Positions 41,814 to 55,500 of a DNA stretch of 64,000 bases are shown piece by piece. The stretch lies in the IMG/VR virus record IMGVR_UViG_3300027985_000661, positions 1 through 64,000 of that record; one strand, 5' to 3'. The notes below the pieces were generated by a model. The model did not search any database, was not told the DNA's origin, and saw nothing but the letters and a program-made list of their open reading frames with translations. The first letter of the stretch is position 1. Each line of letters opens with the position of its first letter. A program made the translations under genes and the position numbers. Source of the stretch: a virus.

Positions 41814-44449
41814 TGGCTAAATCAAAAATAATTAAACCTTTTAAAAAACAACAACTTAAAAATGCTAGAGCCAAGCAAGAACAGTTGCCTGAATATGGTC
41901 TTGGCGGAGATGTCTTCGCCGGGGCTGCTTCTGGCGCTGCGGCAGGCTCTGCGTTAGGTCCCTGGGGAGCAGCAGGAGGGGCAATAATAGGAGGGGCAGT
42001 TGCTTATTTTGGAAGTAAGAAAAAACAAGGGGCGGAAGATGCCGCAAAAATAGCCGCTAAGAAAGCGGAAGAATTTGAACAAGGTAGGCAAACTGCTTTA
42101 GCTAATTATACACCTTCACAAAGTTATAACCCTGTTAATTTTAAAATAGGCGGTATAGTAAAGGCGGGCAATGGACTTAAAGTATCTGACAAGGCCAAGA
42201 AACAAGCTGATTTTAATTACTATATACAAGATGTATATAATCGTCTAACTCCTGAGCAGAAAGTTGAAATTAGTTCTTTACAAGATATTGTAGATATAGG
42301 AACTAGATTAGGCAAAGCTGGAGAGTTAATGGAAGAAAGTCCTTCTTTATATACTCCTGTACAGGAAGCCGATTCCTCAGCTGTGAGATCCAGGACAGAG
42401 TTAGAAGGCGAGTATAAAATACCTACAGAAGGAAGATCTAAAGAATCCGATGCATTTGGAGCCAGATCTTTTTCTTATATAAACCCTGCTGTAGTTAAGA
42501 GGTATGATACCAAAGGTAACCTTAAAGAAAGCTACAAAGTAGTAAAAGACCCCAATACTAAAGAGGGGTATAGAAAAGCTACAGAAGGGGAGCCCCTTAT
42601 CAAATTTGAAGATGGGGGTGTATTTAGTATGTATACTAATAAGGCCAAAAAAGTAGCAAGGAATGTAATACAACAAGTAGTTCCGCCTAGGGGGTATTCA
42701 AATAAATTAGAAGATGTAGTAGATGTTGGAAAGGTCTCGATAGGAAATTTATTATCAGGAGAGCCTCGTAAAAGCGAAGGGGACTTAAGAGAGGATATGT
42801 GGAAGTACGCTTTAGGAACAAGTGATTCATTAGAGCACTTTGAAACTTCTCCCTACTCTCCAGCTTCTTCTAAAGACCCTAATGCAGTATATCATAGGGC
42901 TAAAAATATAGATAGGCAAGCTTTTCTTAATAATGCAAAAGAATATTTAGGTAGTAATGAAAGTATAGTAACTAAACAAGGACTTCCACTAAGTGTAGTA
43001 AATGAAGGGTTTAGAGACGTATATTCAGATGAAAATCCTGATGATGAAAAATTGAAATTTTCAGACGCTATGGGAAGATATACTATAGGTAGAGGGTCTG
43101 ATGACAAAGGTAATTATATATCTTACTATGATAAATGGGATTTAGCAAATCCAATAGCAAATAAGGTACTTAAAAGACAACCTGAAATTTATGATAGGGT
43201 GTACTATGAAGAAGATGATTTAGGTAATTATAACCTAATAGATGAATTTAAATGTGGAGGTAAAGTGAAAAAACCTAGAATAATGAGAAATGGAGGGGCA
43301 CAAATAGATACTGTTAATCCAAATGTAGAGGTAGAAGGAGGTGAGACTCTTTTAACTCCACAAGGTGATAATATAGCAGTAGAAGGCCCTAGCCATGAGC
43401 AGGGCGGTATCCCTATGAATTTGGAAGGGGGCACACAAGTGTTTAGTGATAGTTTAAAAGTACCTGGTACTAAAAAAACATTCTCAGATATTAATAAAAA
43501 ATTAATTAAAAAGATAGATCAGTATACTAAAGATTTAGAGTCCTCTAATTCTACTGGAATTACTAGAAAGACGGCTGAGAGAATGCTTTCTAAATTAAAA
43601 GGTGAACAACAAGATTTATTTGTAACCCAGGAAAGATTAAAGATTCCTACAAAAGGAATGCGTAAGAATGACGTAGCAAAAGCAGAGAACGGCTTATTAG
43701 TAAATAGAGTTCCTACATATAGTCAATTGCAAATGCCTAGCATACAAGCTGGGTTGGCTGATACATCGGCTACTCTAGCTACCCCTCAAGGAGGCTTCCC
43801 AGCATCCCCTGCTTTAGGCGGAGGAGGCAAAGGTCTTAATATGGGTAATGGTATATCTGCCGCAGCTACATTAGCGCCAGCTTTATATAATATCGGTCAA
43901 GGTTTATTTGGAGATGTAGAAATAGAAGAGCCTGTTAGATATGATAATTTTGCAGGGCAGGCTGCTGCTGCTAGATTAAGAGGTTTAAAAACAGATGTAT
44001 CTCCTCAATTAGAAGAAGCTAAACAAAGTTACAGAGTAGGGAGGCACAACCTATCTAAGGCAGCTAGGTCTAGAGGAGAATTGTTAAGCGGCCTAGGAGG
44101 ACTATCTGCTATGGAGGCTCAGACTAGAGCAGGTATACTGTCAAATGCTCAGAATTTAGATAATCAATACACTGTACAAGAAGCGCAGCTATCCTCTAAT
44201 TTGGGAGCACAACAAGCACAAATGGATTTCCAAGCGCGACAGGCTGCTAATTTAGCTAACCAGCAGGCGCGTACAGCGCAGAGTAATATGTTACGTACAG
44301 GACTTTCGCAAACTAGTCAAATAGTACAGAATAATCAATTAATGAGGAATCAACAACAGCGGGATGCCATGAGAATGGAATCTTTACAATCCCTACTTCC
44401 TAATTTCACGGTTGATCCTAGAACAGGAAAGATAATTTATAAAGGATAA
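41813..44449 (+). CDS. Virion cargo/ejection protein with glycine-zipper segment, 878 aa
   Basis: A basic N-terminus (AKSKIIKPFKKQQLKNARAK) precedes a Gly/Ala-zipper, membrane-active segment (GAASGAAAGSALGPWGAAGG, residues ~36-65), typical of proteins ejected into the cell. The middle holds a segment (RNGGAQIDTVNPNVEVEGGE ... GPSHEQGGIPMNLEGGTQVF) that I know from crAss-like virion proteins, and the C-terminus is a Gln/Ala-rich coiled coil (QARQAANLANQQARTAQSNM). Probably packaged with the RNA polymerase. Confidence 0.68.
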   Translation: MAKSKIIKPFKKQQLKNARAKQEQLPEYGLGGDVFAGAASGAAAGSALGPWGAAGGAIIGGAVAYFGSKKKQGAEDAAKIAAKKAEEFEQGRQTALANYTPSQSYNPVNFKIGGIVKAGNGLKVSDKAKKQADFNYYIQDVYNRLTPEQKVEISSLQDIVDIGTRLGKAGELMEESPSLYTPVQEADSSAVRSRTELEGEYKIPTEGRSKESDAFGARSFSYINPAVVKRYDTKGNLKESYKVVKDPNTKEGYRKATEGEPLIKFEDGGVFSMYTNKAKKVARNVIQQVVPPRGYSNKLEDVVDVGKVSIGNLLSGEPRKSEGDLREDMWKYALGTSDSLEHFETSPYSPASSKDPNAVYHRAKNIDRQAFLNNAKEYLGSNESIVTKQGLPLSVVNEGFRDVYSDENPDDEKLKFSDAMGRYTIGRGSDDKGNYISYYDKWDLANPIANKVLKRQPEIYDRVYYEEDDLGNYNLIDEFKCGGKVKKPRIMRNGGAQIDTVNPNVEVEGGETLLTPQGDNIAVEGPSHEQGGIPMNLEGGTQVFSDSLKVPGTKKTFSDINKKLIKKIDQYTKDLESSNSTGITRKTAERMLSKLKGEQQDLFVTQERLKIPTKGMRKNDVAKAENGLLVNRVPTYSQLQMPSIQAGLADTSATLATPQGGFPASPALGGGGKGLNMGNGISAAATLAPALYNIGQGLFGDVEIEEPVRYDNFAGQAAAARLRGLKTDVSPQLEEAKQSYRVGRHNLSKAARSRGELLSGLGGLSAMEAQTRAGILSNAQNLDNQYTVQEAQLSSNLGAQQAQMDFQARQAANLANQQARTAQSNMLRTGLSQTSQIVQNNQLMRNQQQRDAMRMESLQSLLPNFTVDPRTGKIIYKG

Positions 44450-44453
44450 TACA

Positions 44454-46523
44454 ATGGCAATTTCACGTTTCGATAGCCCTGCTGAAGCTCCAGTTATGAA
44501 CACTTATGTTCCTATTCCTTTTCAGGAATTGCAACAGGCGGCTTTAACAAGGCAACAAAGATTTGAAGAAGGTCTGGCAGCAGAAGAAGCCGTTGAGACC
44601 GAATTAGGCACTTTCTCAGGATTAGGGTCAGTATATTTACCACATAAGGGTAAAAGTGTAGCAGTAGGAGATAGAGATAGGGTATTAGAAAGGGTATCGC
44701 AATATAATAATCAGATAGACCAGTTAACTTCTAAATACCCTGATAAGTCTTCACCTGAATTTAGAACTGCTATTAGAAGTATAATAAGAAATATGCGAGC
44801 TGATAAGGCACCTACTGGATTATTTGGTAGGGCTGAGGCTACGACAGCAGCTTATAGAGACATACAAAAAAGGTTATCAGAAAATGAAGATTTGGCTACA
44901 AGTCCACATTTAGGGCAAGATATATACGCCGGCCTAGAGGATTTTGCAAATAAGTCTTTAAAAGAACAAGTAGATTTAGATATACCAGCATCTATAGGCA
45001 AACCTATGGATGTAGTCGGAGAGTTATCTGATCAGATTAAGAATATGAAAACCATGATAGGCGAGAACGCCTTTACTGAGGACGGTTATATAAAATCTGA
45101 GTATTTGGAAACACTTACTCCTGAAAGAATACAACAGGCCGCTATGGGAGTTATAAATTCTAGACCTGATTTACAAAGATATGTGGCTAGGGAAAGTCAG
45201 TATTACGGCAGAGATCCTCAAGAGGCTATCCAAGGATTAGCCAATACAATGGTTGATTTATTCCAAAAACAAGCGTACAAGAAAGATTTAAAAGGAGACC
45301 CTACTAACAAGGCTAATAAAAATAGATTATTATCTGGTATAGGAGAAGAGATAGCAGTAGCCGTTCCTGGGCAAGTGTATACTCCTAGGAAAGTAGAGGA
45401 TAATATAAAGGATCTTGGCAAATCCATACAGGATAAGGAAACTGAGATATCCCAGTTCAAACTGGATATGAATATACCACAAGGCTCTACTATAGGGGTA
45501 GATGAGTATGGTAATAAGAAAGACTTTGCATCTACCTTAGCTATTAAAAACAACGAGAAACAAAACATGCTGGATGAGAAGGCTAGGTTTGAAAAATTTA
45601 ATAGTTTAGCTAGGGAGCAGAGTGGCTGGACAGATGAATACTTATATACTAAATTAGAGGATCCTAAAGTTCAAGAAGAAGCTATTAAAGCAGCAGAAAA
45701 TGAATTTTACGCTTCCCTTAGATCTTTTAATCCTCATACAGGGGGTATAGATACTAAAAAGTATGAGTCCAAAGAACAAGAGAATGCAGAAAAAGAAGAC
45801 TATATAAATAATAATTGGCAACGTGTAGCTACTAATAAATTAAAGCAAGACGACACTAATTATAAAAAATATGAACAAGTACTACAAGGATTTGGAAATA
45901 CTTCTGCTGAAACTGCGGTTGTGTATCCTTTAACAAAGGAGTTAGTAGGTTCGGAAAATGTAGATTTTATAGAAGGTCTTGTTAATAAATATGGAACTTC
46001 TTTTGATATAGCAACTAAAGAAATAGTAAATACTAATACCGGATTGCCTATAGAAGATGAAGGGGAATGGAAAAAAATGAATTTTGAAAAAGCCAAATTC
46101 TTTGGGTACTTATTTGGACCAAGTGGGGAATTGAAACTGAATTATATAGTCCCTTCTAAAGATACAAATGGTGAGAATACTTCTATTGTAAGAAACGCCC
46201 CTAAAGGGTTAGAAAAAGCAGTATTAGAAGGCAATCAAGATTTCCTATTACAGAAAATAATAAAGGATCAAATATCTTATAATTTTAAAGATATAAGTGA
46301 AGATATGCAGCAAGATACTGTATATTTAGGTCTTGCAGGTCTTAAGAAAGAAATACCTGTTATAGGTCCAAACTTTAATAAAAGAAAAGGCAAATGGACA
46401 GCCGCTTATAAAATAGAAGGCGAAGAGGTGCCTTTAGAAATAGAAGCTGACAATAAAGAGGAATTAGTATCCAAGTTAGCTTTCGCTTATGAAATGGAAG
46501 CAAATAGTAAATATAATAAATAA
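44454..46523 (+). CDS. Virion cargo protein candidate, 689 aa
   Basis: Starts MAISRFDSPAEAPVMNTYVP, then a helical region with PFQELQQAALTRQQRFEEGL. Helices continue to ~residue 500 (coiled-coil stretches near 290-380), and a small beta-rich C-terminal domain follows. The opening resembles crAss-like 'ejected' proteins encoded just before the RNA polymerase. No enzymatic motif seen. Ends 4 nt before the polymerase ATG. Confidence 0.62.
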   Translation: MAISRFDSPAEAPVMNTYVPIPFQELQQAALTRQQRFEEGLAAEEAVETELGTFSGLGSVYLPHKGKSVAVGDRDRVLERVSQYNNQIDQLTSKYPDKSSPEFRTAIRSIIRNMRADKAPTGLFGRAEATTAAYRDIQKRLSENEDLATSPHLGQDIYAGLEDFANKSLKEQVDLDIPASIGKPMDVVGELSDQIKNMKTMIGENAFTEDGYIKSEYLETLTPERIQQAAMGVINSRPDLQRYVARESQYYGRDPQEAIQGLANTMVDLFQKQAYKKDLKGDPTNKANKNRLLSGIGEEIAVAVPGQVYTPRKVEDNIKDLGKSIQDKETEISQFKLDMNIPQGSTIGVDEYGNKKDFASTLAIKNNEKQNMLDEKARFEKFNSLAREQSGWTDEYLYTKLEDPKVQEEAIKAAENEFYASLRSFNPHTGGIDTKKYESKEQENAEKEDYINNNWQRVATNKLKQDDTNYKKYEQVLQGFGNTSAETAVVYPLTKELVGSENVDFIEGLVNKYGTSFDIATKEIVNTNTGLPIEDEGEWKKMNFEKAKFFGYLFGPSGELKLNYIVPSKDTNGENTSIVRNAPKGLEKAVLEGNQDFLLQKIIKDQISYNFKDISEDMQQDTVYLGLAGLKKEIPVIGPNFNKRKGKWTAAYKIEGEEVPLEIEADNKEELVSKLAFAYEMEANSKYNK

Positions 46524-46527
46524 CAAC

Positions 46528-49500
46528 ATGAGTAATAAACTTACTAACGAAAAATTACAGGTTTTATTAAATTCTAAAGTAGATCCGACGACGGGTTTAC
46601 AACAACCTGAGCGTAGTAGTAATCTTACAAATGAAGACTTAGCACGGGGGTTGAAGTACGCTTCACCCTCTTCTTTTTTAGGTGGTAAGGATTTGCAGCA
46701 AGACCCTACTAAATTTAATTTCGCTCTGAGGACAGATGCGGATAACCAAGAATTAAGGGCTCAAAACCAATCTTTTACACAACGTACTATGCATGGAGCT
46801 GGTAGGTTGATAGGAACTACTGTAACTAAGGCATTGTCAGGTCTAGGTTATGTAGGGTCTGGTATAGGAGCTTTAGCAAAAGGCGATATCAATGTCATGT
46901 TAGACAATGGGTGGTCTGCTGCTTTTAATGAGTTAGAAGAAGACATTAAAGAAGCACTTCCTATACACCATACTAGAAAATACTTAGAAGGAAATGTATG
47001 GGAGCAAATGGGTACATGGGGATTTTGGATGGACGATGTAGTAGACGGAGCAGCGTTTATGCTATCCTCTGCTATAGGAGCAAAGGGTCTAGACAAATTA
47101 GGTACCGCTACTAAAGTATACGGTAACCTTGCAAAAGCAGTATCTAAAGGACTTAGAGCTACTAAATTAGGTAAGGATATAGGTAAAACAAGTATCAGGT
47201 TAAAGAAAATAGCAGATGCGATGGATTTCGCTACTGTTACTGCTTATAATACTACAACAGAAGCTGCATTTGAAGCTAAGGATACTAAAGACCAAGTATT
47301 AAGATCTTTACAATCTAAAGTAGATAGGGGAGAAATATCTAAAGAAGAGGCTGATAAAATAGCTACAGGTGCTGCTAGAAATACATTTTGGTGGAACGCT
47401 GCTGCTATAGGACCGTCTAATGCTCTAGCTTTAGGCCAGATATTTAAAAAGTATGACTTTCTTAAGTTAGGTGCTAAAGGTACAGGACCTTTAAGTAAAA
47501 CACAAGTAGCTAGTATATTTGGCAAGAATGCTTTACTATCTGCTGCTTCTGAAGGGTTGTATGAAGAAAACATACAAAATGCTATTCAGTCTTATAATAC
47601 AGATGTTAATACTGGATTTGGACAGAATGGGGATTGGAAAGATCATTTAACAGGAGTATTAAGCAATGCTGCTAAAAACTTCACTACAGATGAAGGTCAA
47701 AAAGCAATGGCCTTAGGTGCTATTATAGGTCTAATACCAGGAGGTGTAGGTGGAGTAAGAAATGCCCAAGAATCTAATAAAAGAAATTCTATTTTAGCCA
47801 CTTCTAGAGGAGTACAGCTTAATTTACTTAAGCAAGGAATAGCTGATTTATACGAACGAGATAATGCAGGTAATGTTGTTCTAGATGAAAATAACAAAGC
47901 TAAACTAAACCTAGACAAAGTACAATCTGACTTTGCTAAATTGTACCAAGAACAGGCAGATCTAACCGCTATGTTAAAGGCCTCCAATTCTGGAAATGAA
48001 TTGATGGTAGATTTTCTAAAAGAACGCCAGGTACAAAGTGTGGCTAAACTACAAGCTGCTTCTAATTTAAATATTAATTCTTTTGAAGATTTCATAGATA
48101 CCTATGCTCAAAAAGAAATAGAAGAAGTAGGGGAAGAAAGTAGGGATGGAATAGAAGGCCAAGCTAAAGGCTATAAAGAAAGGGCTAAAGAATACTTCAA
48201 AATATATGATAGTATAACTAATAATTATGGTGGGTTATTTAATTTTGGAAATTCTAAAGAAGCTGTTGCTTTTAAAGAAAGCGTAATAGATTCACAATTT
48301 AATGAGGCCGCTACTCAATATTTTTGGGAAACTAAAAAGAAAGAGTTAGAGGAGTCTTTAAAAGTAGCAGAGGATTCTGCTAATGTATTGGATTTAGATA
48401 ATAAACTAAACGCATTAAAAAGGGAAAAAGGAGTAGAAGTAACTGAAGAAGAAGCTAAACTTCGCATAGCTCCAGAAGCGGCTAAACGTATAGAGTCTAC
48501 TAAGAAACGCATTAAAGAGATTGATAATATTCTATTAGAGTCCTATGAGAATATGAAAGATCTTCTTAATGAAGGTAAGCAAAAAGAAAGATTCGAAGAA
48601 GAAAAAAGACTTATCGAAAATTTCAAACAAGTTGTAGATGATGCAGTTCAGCAACAAAAAACTAATACTAGGAGCGAAGCAGATAAAACATCAACTAAAG
48701 ATAGAAGTGGTAAAGAAGTTAATCTTTCTAAGTTCTCCTACGAAGATGCTTTTAGACAAGGGTATGAAATAGACCAGCCTGCTACTGATATTAATAACAA
48801 ACTTAATAATATCACTCCTGGCGCTATTACAGCGTATTCTATTAAAAATGATGAAGCTAACCATAAACAAACTGTATTTACAAATGGAGATCCTAGTAAT
48901 GATGTATTAGGGGTATCGGATGTATTCTCTAGAAAGTTACAAAATATAAATACAGGCGAGGAAGTAGATGCTAATATAAGATTTAAAAATAATCAATTAG
49001 TAAATATAACTTATAAAGACACCAATAAAGGAGAGGAAGTTTCTTTTACTTTACCTACTAAAGAAGATGGTACTAAATATACACTAGATGACTTCAATGA
49101 AGTATTAGACTTAATCCCTGCTATATCTGCGTTTGAGGTTAAAGAAATAGAAGGTGAATATACATATTTAGGTAGAAAAAAAGTATCTGATTTTGATGCA
49201 TTGGCTAGTCAAACAAGACTAGAAATGAAAAGAGGTAATAGAGAAGTGCAACGTAGTATTTCAGACAAGGTCTCACAGATTAAAAGAGATATTGAAAATG
49301 GAATATCTAAAGGTTATGCTGACAGTAGGTACGGTAATACAACTTTTAAAGAACTGTTTAAAGATGCCGCTATACAGCATTACCCCGCTATTCATGCAGG
49401 TAAAGTAGGTATCCTTTCTTTGGAAGGAGGTAGTGTTATCTTTAAAGAAACTACTTTAGTACAAGATGACCTTAAGTTAGTTAAAAATATATCCGCTGTA

Positions 49501-52500
49501 GCTTCTATAGAGGACACTACAAAGTTAAGTGACCTTGAAATTTATATAGCTAAAGATATACCATTTAATATTAGTATAGAAGAATCTGGAAGTACATATA
49601 AAATACAGGATAAATTATATACAAATAGGCTTGTAAATAAAATAGATGCTGTAGAAGAAGATAGTAAAGGTAATCCAATATCTGTAACTCTTACAAATGA
49701 GTTAGGAGAAAATATAAAATTCACTACTCCTAATATAGTAGACAGTATAGCTAGTAATTTACTGCTGTTTGAGATGGGCAAGGATAAAACTATTATAGAT
49801 TTATTCGGTACAGATTATTCTGACTTTGTTGTAATTAGAAAAGAAAATACTAAATACCCTGAGAATTACACAGTATATAGAAAAGGAGGTAGGTACACAA
49901 TTTATACAGAAAGAGGTACCTTAGTTAAACCTCACTTTAAAAATTATAAAACTATAGCATTTCAAGTAGATAATGAAATTTCTAAATTGGCTATTGCTTA
50001 CGCCGATAAATTAAAGTATAACTATAATAAAAAAGAAGTTAAAGATGAACTCACTAGACTTACTAGGATTTTTAACTCCCCAACAACAGGAGAGGCTCTT
50101 AAGTACCCCACTAAATCAGAGGTACTCGCTACTGAAAGAGTGGAGAGACCAAAAGGAGAATTAAAAGAAAAAGAAGAGCAGGATATAGTAAATAGCTCTA
50201 TAGAAGATGACGCTATATCTGAAAGTGCTTTAGAGCAGAGAGAAGGGCAGAAGGCTGTAATTGCAGAGGAAGCTACAACTGATGATCTAATTAAACTAAC
50301 CGATAGTATAGAACCTATAGAGCCAAGTGAGGTAGAAGATAGGCAATATGAGAATGAGGTTTTATCTAGAGGTGTAAGACATACAGCTAGTGCTATAGGC
50401 TATGTAGCTAATATAGACGGGCAGCCTAGACCTATTAATGAAGAGTTTGGTAAGTATGTAATTAATCAAAATATCAAGGGAGATTATGTTACTCCTGATT
50501 TGGATATGGAGAATGATTGGTGGAATACCGACCAAGATTACTCAATAGAAGATAAGCAGAAAGTTAAAGATGCTATAAAAAAAGGATTAACAGCCGAGCA
50601 AATAGATAGGTTATTAGATTCTAAAAAACCAGGGTTTACAAATTGGGTAGATTCATTACCTATTAAAATAGAGTATGGTGAATTTGATTACGGCATTTAT
50701 ATGCATAGGTCAGATTATCCTCATATTAGAGTACCTAAAGATATAGAGTACGCTAACTATAAAAATAACGGTGAATATCTAGATGCTATAGACAAATATA
50801 AGAATAAAATAAAGTCTCAAACAAAAGCGGCTAGGTATAAAATAATAGAATCCCTACTTAAAGGTAATGTTGTTAACATTCCTGTGGAAGGTAAATCTAT
50901 GGGTACACCTAACAATATAGGAAATAAAAGAAATCTAGCAGAGGTATTAACCAAGATAGAGTCTAATATAGATCTTAGAGAGGTTACTTTAGGAGTAGCT
51001 ACTAAAGATGGGTCTATTGATAAAGGCAATGGAAGAAAAATGGTAGGTAAGGGTAGTCAAGGGAATATATTCTTAGAGACTTCTTATACTGCTAATGGTG
51101 AGGTAGGGAACTTTAAATTAAATCCTGGATATTTATCTCAAGAGCATGCTATTATTGTGTTAGAGACATTACAGCAAGCTTACGATCGTAAAAGTGGAGG
51201 ATTTAAAGGTAAGTACGAAGGTAAAGGAGTTACAGGTGATTTAACAAGATCTCAGATTTTAAAACTTCTTGTAGTATATGGGGAAGATAATACTAAAGTA
51301 GAAAATGACCCTAATAAACAGCATTTAAAAGAAAAACAACTTTGGGTAAAAAATGCTAGAATACTACATTATGGTACTAAGACTATGCCTTTACATAATC
51401 CAAGTAAAGAGCAGCTATCTGATTTTATAACTTGGGCAACTACTAAGAAAACATACGCTATTAATAGGGATCAACTTAATACAGGTGTTTATAATAAAGA
51501 CTTTACAATTGGTAATATAAAGTTCATTAAAGGTAAGGACAACTATAATAGCATGGTATTAAAGTCAGGTATGGTTCTTACAGATTTAGATGTAGTAGAA
51601 GGTACTAAATCTTTAACTAAAGATCCTGCTGTAATAATGGACTTAGAAGCTGCCGGAATTTCATATAGCGAAGTTATACCTACTAAAAAGAATGAGGTAG
51701 TACCTAAAGAAAGTAAGGTAGTACACACCTCTCCTAAAAAGGTAGCTAACGAGGTTAAACCTAAAGTTACAGAGGCTTCCGAATCTTCATCTGATGAGGT
51801 TAAACAAAAAGTTACTAAAAGAAGAAAAAATGCAGCAGGAGGTGTAGCAGGAGATAAGTTAGGAAACTTTACTAAAATTACTTCCATAGGAGTAGGAGGT
51901 AGTGTATATTTAGAAATAGAAAACGAGGAGGGTGATATATCTAAGAGAGTACTAGGAACAGTTGAACAAGACGAAGAAGGTCTATATTTTAGTTTAAAAG
52001 GAGTTGGTGCCGAATTCATTATTGTAGATAACGCCTTTAAGTCAGAAGGCGGGGATATCAGTTTGAATGATGCTAAAGCTTTCCAACGTATTAATGCTAA
52101 AGTTGGCATATTTAGTCATATGTTTAAGTATGATTCTCCTGGTATATCTGAGAGTAAAGTAGAAGAGTTAGAAAATAAAACTGCTGATATACAAGCGGAA
52201 ACTCCAGAGGTAAAAGTAGTTAATCCGCCATCTCAGGAGCAATCTAATCCTTCCCCTACTAAAGCTTTCAAAAATACAGGTAAGACAGGGTTACATCAGT
52301 TAGGTAGAAGTCCATTTAAAATGGCTACTAAAAAGCCAGGTACTTATACTTTAGCGGATCTCCAAAAGGAAACAAAATGGATTAAAGATAGATTTTCAGA
52401 TGTTGAAGTAGATATAATAGATAATTTTATAGAGTTGGCCGGAGATAGAAGAGCTATGGGGCAATCTAGAAGAGATTCTATTTTATTAGCTACAATGGCT

Positions 52501-55500
52501 GAGGCTGGTACAGCATACCACGAAGCTTTCCACCGTGTATCTCTTTTTTACTTAACAGATGAAGAAAGACAAGGTATATATAATGAAGCTAAATCTATAT
52601 ACCCAGGCTTAGAAAATAAGAAGGACTCAGAGATAGAAGAATTTTTAGCAGAGCGTTTCCGTAATTTTATTATAAGAGAGCAAGATAAACGTAATTCTAA
52701 AAAGAGTTGGGGAGCTAAAATATGGGATGCATTTAAAAAGATATGGAATGCTATTTCAAATTTATGGATTAAGCCGAGTAGATTTGATGAATTGACCTTG
52801 GATAGATTATTTAGTGATATAGAGCAAGGAAGGTATAAAAGAACTAAGATAGATCCTACTAAATATAAAGACTTAACTGATACAAGTGTAAACTCTGTAG
52901 TTAAAGGATTTGAATTAAAAGGGACTAGGCTTTATTCTATACAGACTGAACAACAACTTAAAGAAGTTGTGCAATCTATGTTTTATACTTTAGCTGAAAC
53001 CAATTTACTTGTTCAATACGATGAGGAGACAGGTGAACGCACCTTAGGCCTAAGTTCTGTAGAGGATCTTAAAGATATAAAATACGGTCCAATGTTTGAA
53101 GCTATAGAACAGGAGTATAACGATGCCTTATCTATAGGTGAAAGTAATGAAGCTTTCTTATTAGAAATACCCACAGCTACGCCCTCTAGACTTCGTGAAA
53201 TTAGAGAACAAGCTTTTGGAGATCCTAATTTCCAAGGAGATTTACAAGCAGAATTAAGACAGCAAGCGGATAGTGCATTTAATATAGGACTTATTTATGA
53301 AGAAATTTTAGACCATAGTGAAGTATTTACAGAGGTATTGGAAGATTACCTTAATGGTCTTAATATTAGAACTGTAAATAAAGATACCGATATAGATTTA
53401 GACGAATCCCCTGATGAATTAGATGGAAGTACTAGATCAGATTTTGATAAGTATAATAAGATAGCGTTCGAGTCATCGGCTAAACACAATGTAGCAGCCA
53501 ATATCAAGTTATTATTATCTATTCTCCCTGCTTCTAATGAACGTAGTGAATTGACTGGGTTATATACATTTGCAGAATTTGGGCAGCTAATGTCTAAGAT
53601 ATATAGAGATCTTAGAGGTATTAGAGACGCGCAATCTATGATGGATAAACTTGTAGAATTATCAGAAGGTAATATTACCTATTCTGTTCTTGTTAAGCAT
53701 TTAAATAAAGACGAAACACTTAAAACACAGTTCTTTAGAACAGTTAATAAAAATGCTCTTGACTTTGTAAATGCCTTAGTATCAGTAGAAGATGGTAAGC
53801 CTAGGATTACTTTTGGAGCATCTGCTATACAAACAGCAGGGGCAAGGAAGTTAAAAGAATGGAACAATTCTTTGATAAGATCTGGTTTATTTAAACATAG
53901 TAGAGGTGGTGAACCTATCCCTAATATCGAAGCCTTTAATAAATTACAAAATAAATTTATTGATCTATATGATAATATTAAATTTCAGGTAGATAGAAAG
54001 AAGAGTATTAATAATTTAGAAGAATTAAAAACTGATCTTATTTCTATTTTAAATGAAGCTGGTATTGAAATAGATATTAAAGGATTAGAATTAGCTTTAT
54101 CAGATATTAACGATATTCAATCAGAAGCTTTATTAGATTTAATTCAAGGAAGTGAGACATTTAAATCTCCTATATATTATATATTAGGTAAAGAGGGAAG
54201 TTTAGATAAACTTTTTAGAAGTAAAAACGGCACTTATAAAAATGATAAAGGAAAGTTTATCAATTTTGAAAATGTCTACACAGATGAAAAAGGAGCCAAA
54301 TACTTATCTAATAAACAAGCTGAAACTAACCCTTATGAAGAGGGAGATTCTATATTCGGAGCTGGTGGAAACAGGTATTACACTATTATGCAGCACACCT
54401 ATACTAGTAATACTTTTAATGAGTTTGCTAAGAATCCTGAGGTTATAGAAGCTAAATTAAATGCTGTATATAATAAAAATAGTAGATTTCTTAATGCTTT
54501 GAAAGACGACCCTAAATTGGCAGAGATAGTAGGCATGAAGACTATGGCCGCTATAGTTAGGGAGGATGAATATGATACTGGTAGAGAGTACCAAGGAATT
54601 ACTGAATTAGAGGATTATTTGCTTCGTATAGCCGCAAATGAGAAAGGACTATTCACACCCCCTACTCCTGCGGATCGTAGATTTTACGCTTTCTATCAAG
54701 GTTTTAATGACCTTAAATTAGATGGTACTATGGATACAGAAGGCAATATTAATGAGGAAGTATTAGAAGTATTTTCAGATTACGTTAAAGACGAAGAGGC
54801 CCGCATGAGAGTTGTAAGGGCAGATATAGACAAAGTTATCAAGGGACAACGCGATTCCTCTACTTTATTCGAAAATTACCATTATAAATATTTTGGAGCA
54901 GGCGAGACTGTACAAGAAGGGCAAGTGGTTATTGAGGGAAATGATATAGTTCCTGTAGGGAAGAAAGTTAAAAATGGAGGTAAGTTACTTAAGCGGAATA
55001 ATAAATATGTAGGAGGCGGAGCTAACTATACCAACTTTGCATCTTTTAACAACAATACACCTACTAATGTAAAGCAGGCATTACAGAGTATTATAAGAGA
55101 TCGTTTAAATGATGAAATTAAATACATTACAGACTTAGGAATTGTAGAATCAGAATTAGATAACGGGAATTATAGAATTACTAAGAATTTACTTTTGGAC
55201 GACGGTATGTTAGATCGTTATAAGAAAGAATTAGTAACAGAAGACGAAGAGTATGCTGCCGAGAATATAGTATTAGACAATTTAATTAATACTATGATGG
55301 CCAGCATTGAGACAGGTAAACTTATTACTGGTGACCCTGCTTCGTATAAATCTCCTGAAGATCATGTTAAACGTCTTCCTGGCTATACCTCTACTGGGGA
55401 TAATACACGGAATGACTTCCCTGCTGAATATTATACAGATAGTCCATTAGTGCATTCTAATAAATATAATGTAACTACTTTCACAAGTAAAATAATAGAA

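Noticed and set aside
46489-46527. Upstream start of the polymerase gene (13 extra residues)
   Set aside because: It lies within the coding end of the previous gene; ATG 46528 follows that gene's stop and begins a protein-like sequence (MSNKLTNEKL).
54242-54448. 68-aa frame inside the polymerase gene
   Set aside because: It is an out-of-frame shadow of the polymerase coding sequence.
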